Of a stretch of DNA of 64,000 nucleotides, positions 27,615-37,147 are shown piece by piece. Position 1 is the first letter of the stretch; each line of letters opens with the position of its first letter. This DNA is from Niastella sp. OAS944 (lineage in GTDB: Bacteria > Bacteroidota > Bacteroidia > Chitinophagales > Chitinophagaceae), in contig JANUBW010000015.1 of assembly GCA_024809215.1 (NCBI GenBank), positions 62,001 through 126,000 of the forward strand, in the 5' to 3' direction. Under the pieces are notes generated by a model that searched no databases, was not told where the DNA came from, and saw nothing but the letters and a program-made list of their open reading frames with translations. Position numbers and translations under genes: made by a program.

Positions 27615-30600
27615 CTATAATCCTACCTGTAAACCGATATTAATTACGCGTTGCGCCAGGTAGGCATCGCCCGCTGTATTACTGGCTACTTCAGGGTCGG
27701 CCTGGTATTTTTTACTTACATTACTCCACGTAACCAGGTTATACGCGCTCAGGTACAGGCGACCGTTATTTATTTTTAACGGTAACCAGCGGTGCGGTAT
27801 AATATAACTTAACTCCACCGTTTTAAGTCTTATATAGTGGGCATTAATGACCCAAAAATCAGAATTGTAAGCACCGGGGCTATTGATGGTAGTTGGGTTG
27901 GTGGTAAGCCTGGGGAATTGGGCAGAACCGGCAGTAGAGGGCGTCCACCGTTTTTGATGCAGCGGTTGAAACTGGCCTTTGAATGGCTCAATGGCTGTAC
28001 CTGTTAAACCCAAACTATAACCAAACGCTCCCTGAAAAAGCACACTTGCATCAAAACCTTTATAACCGATCTTTATAGGTAAACCAATAGTAGTGTTTGG
28101 CAGGTTAGGCCGGCCAATGACGGTAATGTCGTTTTGATCAATAATACCATCTTCATTCAGGTCTTTATATTTAAGATCGCCGGGTTGAATGGCTACAGCG
28201 CCTACTGGTTTGGCTACTTTAGGATCGTTTATTTCTTCCTGGCTATAAAATCCCTGGAACAAATAGCCAAGGGGCTGATTAATGGAATGGCCCGTTTCGG
28301 CCAGCCAGGGATAACGGGGCGCTGCCTCTGCTTTAAACAATACCTTATTCTTTGCATATGACCATACCAGTCCTACACTATATTGTACGTTCCCAATTTT
28401 ATCGTGATAGTTAAATGTTTCTTCCCAGCCCCTGTTCACTGTAATACCCACGTTGGTTGGCGAAACACCTATACCTAACACCAACGGGGTGTTGCCGGGC
28501 GCCACCAGCTGATCGTACCGCCGTTCGTGAAAATAATCGGCCGATAATGTTATTTTATCATTGAACAGGTTTACATCTAAACCCACATCGTATTTCTTTG
28601 CTTTTTCCCAGGTAACATTGTTATTGCCAAGCGCCCCTTCAGATATAGTACCTGCGCCCTGGTTGGTTTGTCCAAAGCTATATCCGCCACCCTGGTTGTA
28701 GATCTGGTTGTAGAGGTATTGTTCGCCCGGCGCCACATCGGAACCCACCAAACCATAGGTGGCGCGCAACTTAAACAAACTTGCAGCGGGAAAAATGTCG
28801 CCGAAAAATTCTTCTTTGGCAACGTTCCAGCCAATGCCCACGGCGGGAAAGAAACCATTTCTTTTTTTCGCCTGAAAACGGTCGGAACCATTAAAGGCGC
28901 CGTTGAAATCGATCAGGTATTTTTGTTTGTAATCGTACCCCACTTTTAATGAGTACCCGCGATATTTATGCGGCACCTGGCCTACTTTGGGTAACAAACC
29001 TGTTGCATCTATATCTATCCGGTAGCTTTCCTGGTTCCATAAAAACAAACCAGAAACATGGTGGTCGGCATCAAACACGCGATCGTAGTTCAGGTAAACC
29101 TGTACGTTGGTGCGTTGGTTGTCGAGATCCGTATTTCCCAGTGTTCTATACGTTGCATAGGTATAACCACCACCGCTTACGCCTGTGTTCAGGTGATAGC
29201 TTTCATCGCGGGCATTGTACCGGTACGTGGGCGGAAAACCCCTGAACAACGTAAGGTTGTTTTGTTGCACACTGGCATAAGCTATCCGCCCTATAAGCGA
29301 TAAACCGCGGGTAATATCATCGAGCTTTTCGGTAAAACCTAACAATACGTTATAATCTGTACGGCGATCGCGGCTATACCCCTGCGTTGCCAGCTGTGCA
29401 TTGATAGTGGGCAACTGGTTTTGCGTATCATATGCATAGGCCCAGCTTCCATCGGGATTAATAACGGGCGCCGAATAAGGATGTATTTTAGAGAAGTCGT
29501 AAATGTTGCTGATAACATTCATGGCATAAGGCTGGTTGATGTCGCCAAAGCGCACCGTTGCATCGAGCCGTATACTGAGGTTCTTTGTTGCCTGTATATC
29601 AAGATTAGAACGGGCATTGTATCGCCGGTAAAAATAGTTGCTGTTTACATTGTCGGCGTTGGTAGAGAAATTTCTTATGCTGCCGTTTTGGGTAAATACA
29701 CCCCCTGAAATAAAATACTTTACATGACTGGTACCGCCGGAAATATCGAGGTTACTGTTGACCTGCGTTGAATAGGGCTTGTTGAGGGCCTTATACCAGT
29801 TTACATTGGGATGACCATACGGATCGCTGCCGGTTTTAAATGCATCCAGATCAGCCTCATTGAAGATGGGGGTAAGACCGTCGTTCGTATACGCTTCGTT
29901 CACCAGTTGTGCCGTTTGATACGAATCTAAAAATTTGGGCGTTCGTACCGGAGCCTGGGCACCGCCTTCCATACGCACATTGAACTTTGGCTTACCTGCT
30001 GCACCTCTGCGTGTAGTTACAACCAAAACGCCATTTGCGCCTTTAATGCCATAAATAGCTGTGGTGCTGGCGTCTTTTAAAATAGAAATGCTTTCTATTT
30101 CATTTACGTTTATCTGCGCTAATTGTGCATAGGTATATTGAATATCGTCTACAACGATCAGGGGCTGGTTACCCTCGGGGTTTAATGAGCTAACGCCACG
30201 AATAAAATAATCGGAAGCATCTTTACCCGGTTGCCCCGAACGCTGCTGGGTAAAAAAGCCGGGCAGTTTTCCTGCCAGTGCATTCTGTACACTGGAAGTT
30301 GGTACATCGCGGATCTCATCGGCATTAATAGCGCTTACAGCACCGGTATTGGTTATACGTTTCTTTTTACCAAAACCCACCACTACCAATTCTTCCATAC
30401 CCTGTACCGATTGTTGCATCACCACTTCCACCTCGTCTTGCTTTTTAACGTTCACTTCCTGTTGCTGGTAATTCAGGTACGAGATCACCAGCACGCCCGA
30501 TGTACCGCGTAAAACAATTCTGAAATGGCCGCGGCTATCGGCGGCAACGGCATTGCGCGGTTCCTTTTTTTCTGTTATGGTTGCCCCCGCCAATGGGCCA

Positions 30601-30701
30601 TTGGCATCTTTCACCGTACCCGTTATCACTTTATCCTGCGCAAAAGCCAGGCCCGGCAGTAAAAGAACAGCTATTGAAAAAAGAACGAGAAGCTTGTTCA
30701 T
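27615..30701 (-). CDS. SusC/RagA-type TonB-dependent outer-membrane transporter
   Basis: A 1028-aa importer. Signal peptide to residue 21 (LAFAQ), a carboxypeptidase-regulatory-like domain at 25-95, TonB box EELVVVGFG at 103-111, a plug with FIRGVSSLNPEGNQPLIVVDD and ILKDASTTAIYGIKGANGVL, then the barrel. There is no STN domain, so it should not signal through FecR. It is followed 13 bp later by the GH92 fusion and preceded by SusD after 33 bp. In this operon it is the second SusC and has no SusD after it. Its partner is either the SusD just upstream or the one that opens the operon. Confidence 0.96.
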   Translation of the reverse strand: MNKLLVLFSIAVLLLPGLAFAQDKVITGTVKDANGPLAGATITEKKEPRNAVAADSRGHFRIVLRGTSGVLVISYLNYQQQEVNVKKQDEVEVVMQQSVQGMEELVVVGFGKKKRITNTGAVSAINADEIRDVPTSSVQNALAGKLPGFFTQQRSGQPGKDASDYFIRGVSSLNPEGNQPLIVVDDIQYTYAQLAQINVNEIESISILKDASTTAIYGIKGANGVLVVTTRRGAAGKPKFNVRMEGGAQAPVRTPKFLDSYQTAQLVNEAYTNDGLTPIFNEADLDAFKTGSDPYGHPNVNWYKALNKPYSTQVNSNLDISGGTSHVKYFISGGVFTQNGSIRNFSTNADNVNSNYFYRRYNARSNLDIQATKNLSIRLDATVRFGDINQPYAMNVISNIYDFSKIHPYSAPVINPDGSWAYAYDTQNQLPTINAQLATQGYSRDRRTDYNVLLGFTEKLDDITRGLSLIGRIAYASVQQNNLTLFRGFPPTYRYNARDESYHLNTGVSGGGYTYATYRTLGNTDLDNQRTNVQVYLNYDRVFDADHHVSGLFLWNQESYRIDIDATGLLPKVGQVPHKYRGYSLKVGYDYKQKYLIDFNGAFNGSDRFQAKKRNGFFPAVGIGWNVAKEEFFGDIFPAASLFKLRATYGLVGSDVAPGEQYLYNQIYNQGGGYSFGQTNQGAGTISEGALGNNNVTWEKAKKYDVGLDVNLFNDKITLSADYFHERRYDQLVAPGNTPLVLGIGVSPTNVGITVNRGWEETFNYHDKIGNVQYSVGLVWSYAKNKVLFKAEAAPRYPWLAETGHSINQPLGYLFQGFYSQEEINDPKVAKPVGAVAIQPGDLKYKDLNEDGIIDQNDITVIGRPNLPNTTIGLPIKIGYKGFDASVLFQGAFGYSLGLTGTAIEPFKGQFQPLHQKRWTPSTAGSAQFPRLTTNPTTINSPGAYNSDFWVINAHYIRLKTVELSYIIPHRWLPLKINNGRLYLSAYNLVTWSNVSKKYQADPEVASNTAGDAYLAQRVINIGLQVGL

Positions 30702-30734
30702 ATAAAATAATTAGGTTGTTAGTATTGGTTTGTT

Positions 30735-32483
30735 TTACCACTGTGGGTTTTGCTGCATTTGGTTGTTCTTTATCACTTCGCTGTAAGGAACAGGATACAA
30801 ATACATTTGCGGATCGCGGAAAACCGTTTTGAGCACCTGTACAGGATTGTAAAAAAGCTGACCGCCACTTGACAGTTGCAGGTCGAGCCCGCGCAATGGG
30901 GCACTGTTATATACCTGTGCTGCTATTTTCCACCGCCTTATGTCCCAATAGCGTTGTTCTTCAAATGCCATTTCAATACGCCGCTCATTTCGAATGAAGT
31001 TGCGCATCGCCTGCTGGTGCATACCCTGTGGTACTCCGTACGTGTTACCGGCATCAGTAAGTATGCCTGCTCTTTTGCGTAGTGCGTATAATACGTTGTA
31101 TACTTCTGATGATGGGCCCGAAAATTCGTTAAGCGCTTCAGCATAATTCAGCAACACGCCTGCATACCGGTAATATACCCAGTCGTGGTAAGTGCCGGAA
31201 TAAGATGGCGGGTTATTGCTTACGTTTTCAAATGCACCCATGAATTTGCGCATGTAGTATGAGGTCTTTGTTTGTTGAACGGTACCGCCGGGTTTATCGA
31301 GCCCACCATTATAAGTTTGTACGCGGCGGTTTAACCATAATGAGCCATTGTGAAATACCGTCAACTCCAACCTGGGATCACGATGAACATATGGATCATT
31401 TACATTATAGTGCGCTGCCGCATCGGTGATGGCATAACCGGAATCGGAAGGAAAAGCATCTACCAGGTTTTGGGTGGGACTGGTTGCGCCATTGCCGCCA
31501 GCCGAAGTAAACCCAACCGGTGCGTTATTCGATTCAACCCCATTGGCCGGGGTACCGGTTTGCATCCAGCAAATGATCTCGGTGTTTGCGCCAACAGGCG
31601 CTGCCTGCGTGGTAAATACGTCGTTGAAGTTGGGCATTAGTTTATAGGCGCCATCATCAATAATGGCTTTAGCGGCATCTGCTGCCAGCTTCCAACGATT
31701 AACATCATAATTGGTATAACCGGTTAATGCATTGGCCGGCTCAATATTACCGCCATTGAACAAAGGACTTGCTGCATACAGTAATACTTCTGCTTTTAAT
31801 GCCATAGCTGCACCCTTTGTAATGCGGCCATAGGTATTGCTGTTAACCATGGCGGCTGTACGCAGACTGTCTTTTATATTATCGCATTCGCTTACTATAT
31901 AATTTACACACTCGTTAAATGTGTTACGGGGTAATTGTACATTGTCGGTTATCTGGCGAATGGAATCGCCCAGCAGCGGAACGCCACCATAGCGCTTTAC
32001 TAACTGAAAATACAACCAGGCCCTTAAAAACCGTGCTTCGCTGCGGTAAGCAGCCCTGGCTGGCTGGCCATTGGGCAACTTTTCTATCATAGGCACCCGG
32101 TTTATGTATACTATAAATACAGTGGCATTGCGAATGGCCGTATAAAAGCGGGCCCACACATCATCGGCATTTGTTTGGGTGGCTGAATAGCCGCCGGTTG
32201 ATATTGTTTGTACGGCGGGAATACCCGATGCAGATGCCACCGCATCATCAGAAGCCGCATCGAGATAGTTACCGCCAATTCTGTTATGACCGTTATAAAA
32301 AGTTTGCTGGTAAGTAGTAAGCAGGTAGGTCATAGCCTGCTTGCCCAACGAATCGCGCGGATCAAAAGCAAGGTCGAGCGTTATTTGCTGTCCTAAAGGA
32401 ACCGTTTCATACGTTTTGCGGCAGGCACTAAACAGGCAGCCAACAAAACAAAGTACAATCGTTATATAAAGAAATTGCTTCAT
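30735..32483 (-). CDS. RagB/SusD family nutrient-binding lipoprotein
   Basis: A 582-aa surface lipoprotein with lipobox LFSAC (Cys21) and RK following. The SusD core is clear: the helical region around RNATVFIVYINRVPMIEK, then EARFLRAWLYFQLVKRYGGVPL, and the C-terminal RNERRIEMAFEEQRYWDIRRWK block. It lies between two SusC genes, 5 bp after the one at 32489-35683, which is the canonical C-D spacing, and 33 bp before the next. It should form the glycan-binding lid of the adjacent SusC. Confidence 0.95.
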   Translation of the reverse strand: MKQFLYITIVLCFVGCLFSACRKTYETVPLGQQITLDLAFDPRDSLGKQAMTYLLTTYQQTFYNGHNRIGGNYLDAASDDAVASASGIPAVQTISTGGYSATQTNADDVWARFYTAIRNATVFIVYINRVPMIEKLPNGQPARAAYRSEARFLRAWLYFQLVKRYGGVPLLGDSIRQITDNVQLPRNTFNECVNYIVSECDNIKDSLRTAAMVNSNTYGRITKGAAMALKAEVLLYAASPLFNGGNIEPANALTGYTNYDVNRWKLAADAAKAIIDDGAYKLMPNFNDVFTTQAAPVGANTEIICWMQTGTPANGVESNNAPVGFTSAGGNGATSPTQNLVDAFPSDSGYAITDAAAHYNVNDPYVHRDPRLELTVFHNGSLWLNRRVQTYNGGLDKPGGTVQQTKTSYYMRKFMGAFENVSNNPPSYSGTYHDWVYYRYAGVLLNYAEALNEFSGPSSEVYNVLYALRKRAGILTDAGNTYGVPQGMHQQAMRNFIRNERRIEMAFEEQRYWDIRRWKIAAQVYNSAPLRGLDLQLSSGGQLFYNPVQVLKTVFRDPQMYLYPVPYSEVIKNNQMQQNPQW

Positions 32484-32488
32484 GTTGG

Positions 32489-35400
32489 TTACAGTTTTAC
32501 AGTGATACCGGTATTGATAACTTTTTGCATGGGATAATTGGGGAATGGCACCTCAGGGTCTACGCCTTTATAGCCTGCATGTGTGAACAGGTTTTGCGCA
32601 TTGGCAAAAACTTTTATTCCCCGCAGTTTTATTTTTCTTATCCAGGTATAAGGAAGGTTATAACCTATAGCCACATTCTTTATGCGTATGTAATTGCCAT
32701 TGCGCAGGAAATACGAGCTGCCTATATATAAGGGCGAATAATTGTAGCCGCTGCCGCCGGCAGTTAACCTGGGATAGGTAGCTGTTGTTGTGGTCTCCGG
32801 GATCCAGCGACCCAGTGCCTGTTCATACGCCTGCGAATAACCGTTGTTCTGTCCCTGAAAACCGGCGTCGGTATAGTTGTTGCCAACATATTGTTCGCGG
32901 TTGGCAACACCTTGCAGCAATATACTGGCCTCAATGCCTTTATAGTTTATTCCTGCCGTTAATCCATAATAGATCATCGGCCGTTCTTTGCCCATGGGCG
33001 CTACATCGAACTGATCAATAACATGGTCTTCATTCAGGTCTTTATACCTGATGTCGCCGGCATGTGGCGTATAACCTGCAATAGTAGCCGCGGTAGTGGC
33101 TTCTGTGCCGGTTTGAAAAAGCCCGTCGGCCATTAAACCGTATCGTTGCCCAACAGGATGGCCGGTGCGTACATTCCATGAATAAGGCTGGAATTGCTCA
33201 TCCATAAAGATCACTTTTGATTGTTGCATGGAAGCATTGCCTGTGAAAAAGTAGTTGAGGCTGCCAATACGGTGCTGCCAGGTAAGTGTTAATTCGGCGC
33301 CGTGATATAAATTAATGCCAATATTTTCTACCGGCCACTGTGAGCCAATGAGCGCAATACTGCGTCCCCGGGTTTGCATTACATCAAAATAACGTTCGTG
33401 ATAATAGTCGGCCGTAATCAATAGCCGGTTATTGAGAAAGGCCATGTCGACCCCCGCATTCAGCTTATCGGCTTTTTCCCAGGTGGCGCTTACATTGGCC
33501 AATACCTGGCTGCCGGGCACACCTTGTTCGCCCAAACCAGCGCCATTGGGATAATTGCTGCCAATGGGATAAGTACCTGCTACCTGGCTAAAATACTGTC
33601 GCCAGATATAATAACCATAAATGTCTACATTGGCATTACCGGTACGGCCATAAGTAACGCGCCATTTTAATTGGTTTAACCAGTTGGATGAAGACTGCAT
33701 CCAGTTTTCTTTGGCCATATTCCAACCTATGCCACCGGCATAAAAAAGTCCGTATTGGTTACCGGGTGCATAACGGTTATATCCACTATAATTAATGGCG
33801 CCTTCTGCAAAATATTTTTCCGCATAGTTATAAGAAGCCTTTGCTGCAAAATTGGTAAGCGATGAAGGAATATCGTAATTCAACAGCACATTCTTTTGAT
33901 CGAACAATAGCATGCCCCCCACATTGTGATGTCCAAACTGGCGGTTATAACCTGTTGACAATTGCACAAAGCGATACCTTGCCCAGGAAGTGCTGGTGAA
34001 ATTGTTTACCTGGTTAACGGTACTGCCATAGCGGTGATAGGCAGTATCGCCACCCGCTGAAATGGTTTGCGAAAACACCGGCGCCTGTTTGCTGCGGTCC
34101 TGATTGCTTGCTTCCTGCACCGATACATTGCCTTTTGCTTTTACCCACCAGCCTTTTACCCAGTTATCGAGTTTGTAACTAAGGTCAAGGTTTACCATTA
34201 CATCGCGCAGGTGATCGGTCATATAACCACTGGCAATGGTTTGTGCCAATAAATTGGTGGTGTAGTTAGAAGTACCGCCAAACGATTTATCGGCATTGTA
34301 AACCGGGTAGGCGTTGTTGGGTGTGGTGAGCAAACCTTGTAAAATGCCGGCGGTACCAGCACCGGGTTGCGTACCATCCTGTAAACGCCCGAAGAGCTGC
34401 AAGCCTACATTGAAATTTTTATTGACGTCTATGTCGATCCTTGAATTGATCATATACCGTTTCAATTGCGCATTCGTGTTGTAGGAATTGGCATCGGAGG
34501 TTACGAACAGGCCGTTCTGGTTCATATAATTTAAACCAACAACATAGCGGGCAGTGGCGCCACCGCCGGTAACATGCAGGTTATACCGGTTAAGGCTTGC
34601 ATGGTTGCGCAAAATGGTATTATACCAGTTTACATCGGGGTGCCCTGCCGGATCACTATTGTTGCGATATGCAGCAAAATCGGCGGCAGTGTATGCAGGT
34701 GATTTGTTATCGTTGAGCAATGCTTCGTTAAGCAGGTAAGCGTACTGGTAAGCAGGTAATGGTTTGGGCAATTGCAAAGGCGTTTGCACGCCGGTTTCTG
34801 CAGTAAAGGAAACGCGGGGCGCACCAACAACGGGTTGTTTGGTTGTAACTATCAACGCACCACGTGCGCTGTTCTGCCCCAATAAAATGGTGCTAAGCGC
34901 ATCTTTTAATACGCTTACCGAACTAATGCTTTCGGGGTCTAACGAATAAAACTCGCGTTGTACACCGTCGATAACCATTATAGGGTTCTGGCCCAAACTG
35001 GCGTTATGACCTCTTAACTGAATATTGAACTCTGTATTATCTGTAGGCCCTGCCCCGCTGTTATTGTTGGGAATATTACCTACAAAAATATCGCGCGAGG
35101 TTAAGCTACCGGTTAAAGGCTGATAAAAACCACTGGTTTGTATCACATTCAAACCGGCCAGTCTGCCGGGTAACGCGTAGGTGTAAGAAGAAGCGGGTGT
35201 GGTGTTTATTTCATTTGACCCAACGGTTGCAATACTGCCTAAAAAAGAAGTGGCGTTTGTTGTACCATACAATACATTTAGTGCAGGCACTGATCTGTTG
35301 GGTATATAAATGGTATCACCAGCGGGTGTTACGGTGTTATGCGGGCCAGGTGTTTGGGCCAGGTACCGGTTGTGCAAACGCACGTACAGCTGCCGGTTGT

Positions 35401-35683
35401 TTTTTGCTTTTATTTCGGTTGTATTATAGCCCGGGAATTCAACAACGAGCATGGCGCCGGGTGTGGCCGCTATTTCAAACCCGCCATCTTTGTTGGTAAG
35501 CGGGCCGGTGTTTTCGCCTTTACGGTGTACGATGGCTCCCTGTACGGGATACCCGTAATCATCGACCACCGTTCCTTTTATGTTTGTTTGCGCCAGGCAG
35601 GTATGCGGTAGTGCCATAGCGAACAACAACATCAGCAGCATGCCGCCTGTATGTACAATGTGTTTATATATGGGGTAAACCAT
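32489..35683 (-). CDS. SusC/RagA-type outer-membrane transporter with atypical TonB box
   Basis: A 1064-aa importer. Signal sequence to about residue 31 (HTCLAQ), perhaps using the internal Met15 as start because the first 14 residues are unusually long and polar. A carboxypeptidase-regulatory-like domain spans 34-104. The plug includes IQLRGHNASLGQNPIMVIDGV and VLKDALSTILLGQNSARGAL, and a barrel follows. Where relatives carry EEVVVVGYG-like TonB boxes, this protein has ALNVLYGTT at 134-142, after a Pro-rich insertion. No STN domain. It follows the DUF4961 lipoprotein by 24 bp and precedes SusD by 5 bp. Confidence 0.93.
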   Translation of the reverse strand: MVYPIYKHIVHTGGMLLMLLFAMALPHTCLAQTNIKGTVVDDYGYPVQGAIVHRKGENTGPLTNKDGGFEIAATPGAMLVVEFPGYNTTEIKAKNNRQLYVRLHNRYLAQTPGPHNTVTPAGDTIYIPNRSVPALNVLYGTTNATSFLGSIATVGSNEINTTPASSYTYALPGRLAGLNVIQTSGFYQPLTGSLTSRDIFVGNIPNNNSGAGPTDNTEFNIQLRGHNASLGQNPIMVIDGVQREFYSLDPESISSVSVLKDALSTILLGQNSARGALIVTTKQPVVGAPRVSFTAETGVQTPLQLPKPLPAYQYAYLLNEALLNDNKSPAYTAADFAAYRNNSDPAGHPDVNWYNTILRNHASLNRYNLHVTGGGATARYVVGLNYMNQNGLFVTSDANSYNTNAQLKRYMINSRIDIDVNKNFNVGLQLFGRLQDGTQPGAGTAGILQGLLTTPNNAYPVYNADKSFGGTSNYTTNLLAQTIASGYMTDHLRDVMVNLDLSYKLDNWVKGWWVKAKGNVSVQEASNQDRSKQAPVFSQTISAGGDTAYHRYGSTVNQVNNFTSTSWARYRFVQLSTGYNRQFGHHNVGGMLLFDQKNVLLNYDIPSSLTNFAAKASYNYAEKYFAEGAINYSGYNRYAPGNQYGLFYAGGIGWNMAKENWMQSSSNWLNQLKWRVTYGRTGNANVDIYGYYIWRQYFSQVAGTYPIGSNYPNGAGLGEQGVPGSQVLANVSATWEKADKLNAGVDMAFLNNRLLITADYYHERYFDVMQTRGRSIALIGSQWPVENIGINLYHGAELTLTWQHRIGSLNYFFTGNASMQQSKVIFMDEQFQPYSWNVRTGHPVGQRYGLMADGLFQTGTEATTAATIAGYTPHAGDIRYKDLNEDHVIDQFDVAPMGKERPMIYYGLTAGINYKGIEASILLQGVANREQYVGNNYTDAGFQGQNNGYSQAYEQALGRWIPETTTTATYPRLTAGGSGYNYSPLYIGSSYFLRNGNYIRIKNVAIGYNLPYTWIRKIKLRGIKVFANAQNLFTHAGYKGVDPEVPFPNYPMQKVINTGITVKL

Positions 35684-35707
35684 AGCGAGTAGTTAAGCAG
35701 TTTGTTG

Positions 35708-36712
35708 TTATTGGCATTTGAATGTGAACGTAAATGGCGTTGCGCCGCCGGCATAGCCCACCTTATTGGCGCCGGCGCCATCGGTGAAATAATAGCGTAG
35801 TCCGGTGAGGCGCTGATTGTTTGTAAGGTTGAACAGTTTATGGGGCCAAATGTCTTTTTGCCATTTGTTCAATCCCAATGCCGTCATTTTGGTGTCATCG
35901 GTTTGGGTACAAACAACCAGGCTGTCGCCGGTTGCGGTAATACCTGCTATGCAGAGGTATACCTGCGATGCGTTATCCAATGCAGTGGATTGTACGCCGC
36001 CGTCGAAGGTCACGGTGATGATATCATTGTCGAGCGAGTTGCGTGGATCTACTGTTGAGATCTGGGGATTACAAAAGTCAATGAGATCGCCCTGGCCATT
36101 CACCCTAAAACAATTGGCGAATGAAGCCGCATAGCGATCGCTGCTGCTCAGCCCATCGGTACTGTTGGCAACGCAAAAGCCCGGTTTGAACAGCAGGTTA
36201 TCGGTACTTGTTTTGATCTTTATACTAACGGTAGCGTGTATGGTGGCATTGGCTACTACCGAATAGCTGGTATTTGAATAAAACGCTACCCACTCATAGT
36301 CGGGCAACAGGTTGCCGCCATTGCCTATTTTATTGGCAAGCAGCGTAGGCCAGTCGAGCCCCCCGCCCTGCGGCGCCGGTGATCCTGCAGGTATAACCGA
36401 CATGCCCTGGTCGCCCGAAGTAATATCGCTGGTAAAGGTGATGGTTGCATTTTGCGCCACCTTCCATACTTTGGGTACCAGTACCGCTACCATAAAATTG
36501 GAAGTTTGGTTGTCATTTGTTTCAATGGTTACGTTTAGGGTTACCGGCAGTATTTCGCCACCGTTCACACTCGATGGCATTACTACATTATTAATGGTAA
36601 TGGAACAACTGGCAATGATCAGTAATAGCAGGGCACCCACTATCTTCCAAATAACACCGGCTGTTATTTTTCGCTTACCCTTTGGTTTATGTTGTTTGGG
36701 AAGTTCTTGCAT
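35708..36712 (-). CDS. DUF4961-type lipoprotein of glycan-utilisation loci
   Basis: A 334-aa predicted lipoprotein. A basic 23-residue N-terminal tail precedes the hydrophobic helix and the lipobox IIASC (Cys36). The mature protein is beta-rich with conserved-looking WVAFYSNTSY and GFCVANSTDG segments, and a C-terminal part with FTFTFKCQ. I assign it to DUF4961 from overall resemblance and because that family is typically encoded beside DUF5004, as here: its ATG overlaps the DUF5004 stop by one base. Likely an accessory surface glycan-binding protein of the SusCD complex; the biochemical role is not established. Confidence 0.65.
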   Translation of the reverse strand: MQELPKQHKPKGKRKITAGVIWKIVGALLLLIIASCSITINNVVMPSSVNGGEILPVTLNVTIETNDNQTSNFMVAVLVPKVWKVAQNATITFTSDITSGDQGMSVIPAGSPAPQGGGLDWPTLLANKIGNGGNLLPDYEWVAFYSNTSYSVVANATIHATVSIKIKTSTDNLLFKPGFCVANSTDGLSSSDRYAASFANCFRVNGQGDLIDFCNPQISTVDPRNSLDNDIITVTFDGGVQSTALDNASQVYLCIAGITATGDSLVVCTQTDDTKMTALGLNKWQKDIWPHKLFNLTNNQRLTGLRYYFTDGAGANKVGYAGGATPFTFTFKCQ

Positions 36713-37134
36713 TAGTTTGCTTTTTGAAGGGTGTATTGATAGGTGTTTGCACTACAGCCCGGACTAAACGTGATTATAAGGTTACGTTGCCCGCCGGTTA
36801 CAGGGAACAGTAAGGGAGAAGTTTTTGCGCTGCTGTCTGTAGCCTGAAAGCTGAGGGTAAAGGGATAGGTTGGATCATCAAAGGCCCATTTGCCACTGCG
36901 GTTTACAATAAAGGGCACCAGGCTGTCGATGGTATAGGTGCTATCGGTAAAACGAATTCTAAACTGCGAGAAGTTGAACCGCATGGTAAGATCGGTACCG
37001 TTGCGGGTGGCTTTAATGATCTGCCAGCTTCCCGAAAGATCTTTAGCCGGTTCCAATGGTGCAATAAGCAATTCGGGTTTACAGGCAAAAAATAACAGGG
37101 AACACAGTATTGGCAATACAAGTATTTTTTTCAT
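36712..37134 (-). CDS. DUF5004-type lipocalin-like lipoprotein
   Basis: A 140-aa lipoprotein with lipobox LFFAC (Cys18). The mature part begins with a lipocalin-like LSGSWQIIKATRNGTDLT segment and continues as alternating beta strands (FRIRFTDSTYTIDS, RSGKWAFDD), typical of the small DUF5004 proteins of Bacteroidota glycan loci. It sits 13 bp after the first SusD and is translationally coupled to the DUF4961 gene. Probably a surface-exposed accessory of the import complex; no catalytic motif is visible. Confidence 0.62.
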   Translation of the reverse strand: MKKILVLPILCSLLFFACKPELLIAPLEPAKDLSGSWQIIKATRNGTDLTMRFNFSQFRIRFTDSTYTIDSLVPFIVNRSGKWAFDDPTYPFTLSFQATDSSAKTSPLLFPVTGGQRNLIITFSPGCSANTYQYTLQKAN

Positions 37135-37147
37135 ATGATTATCGCTG

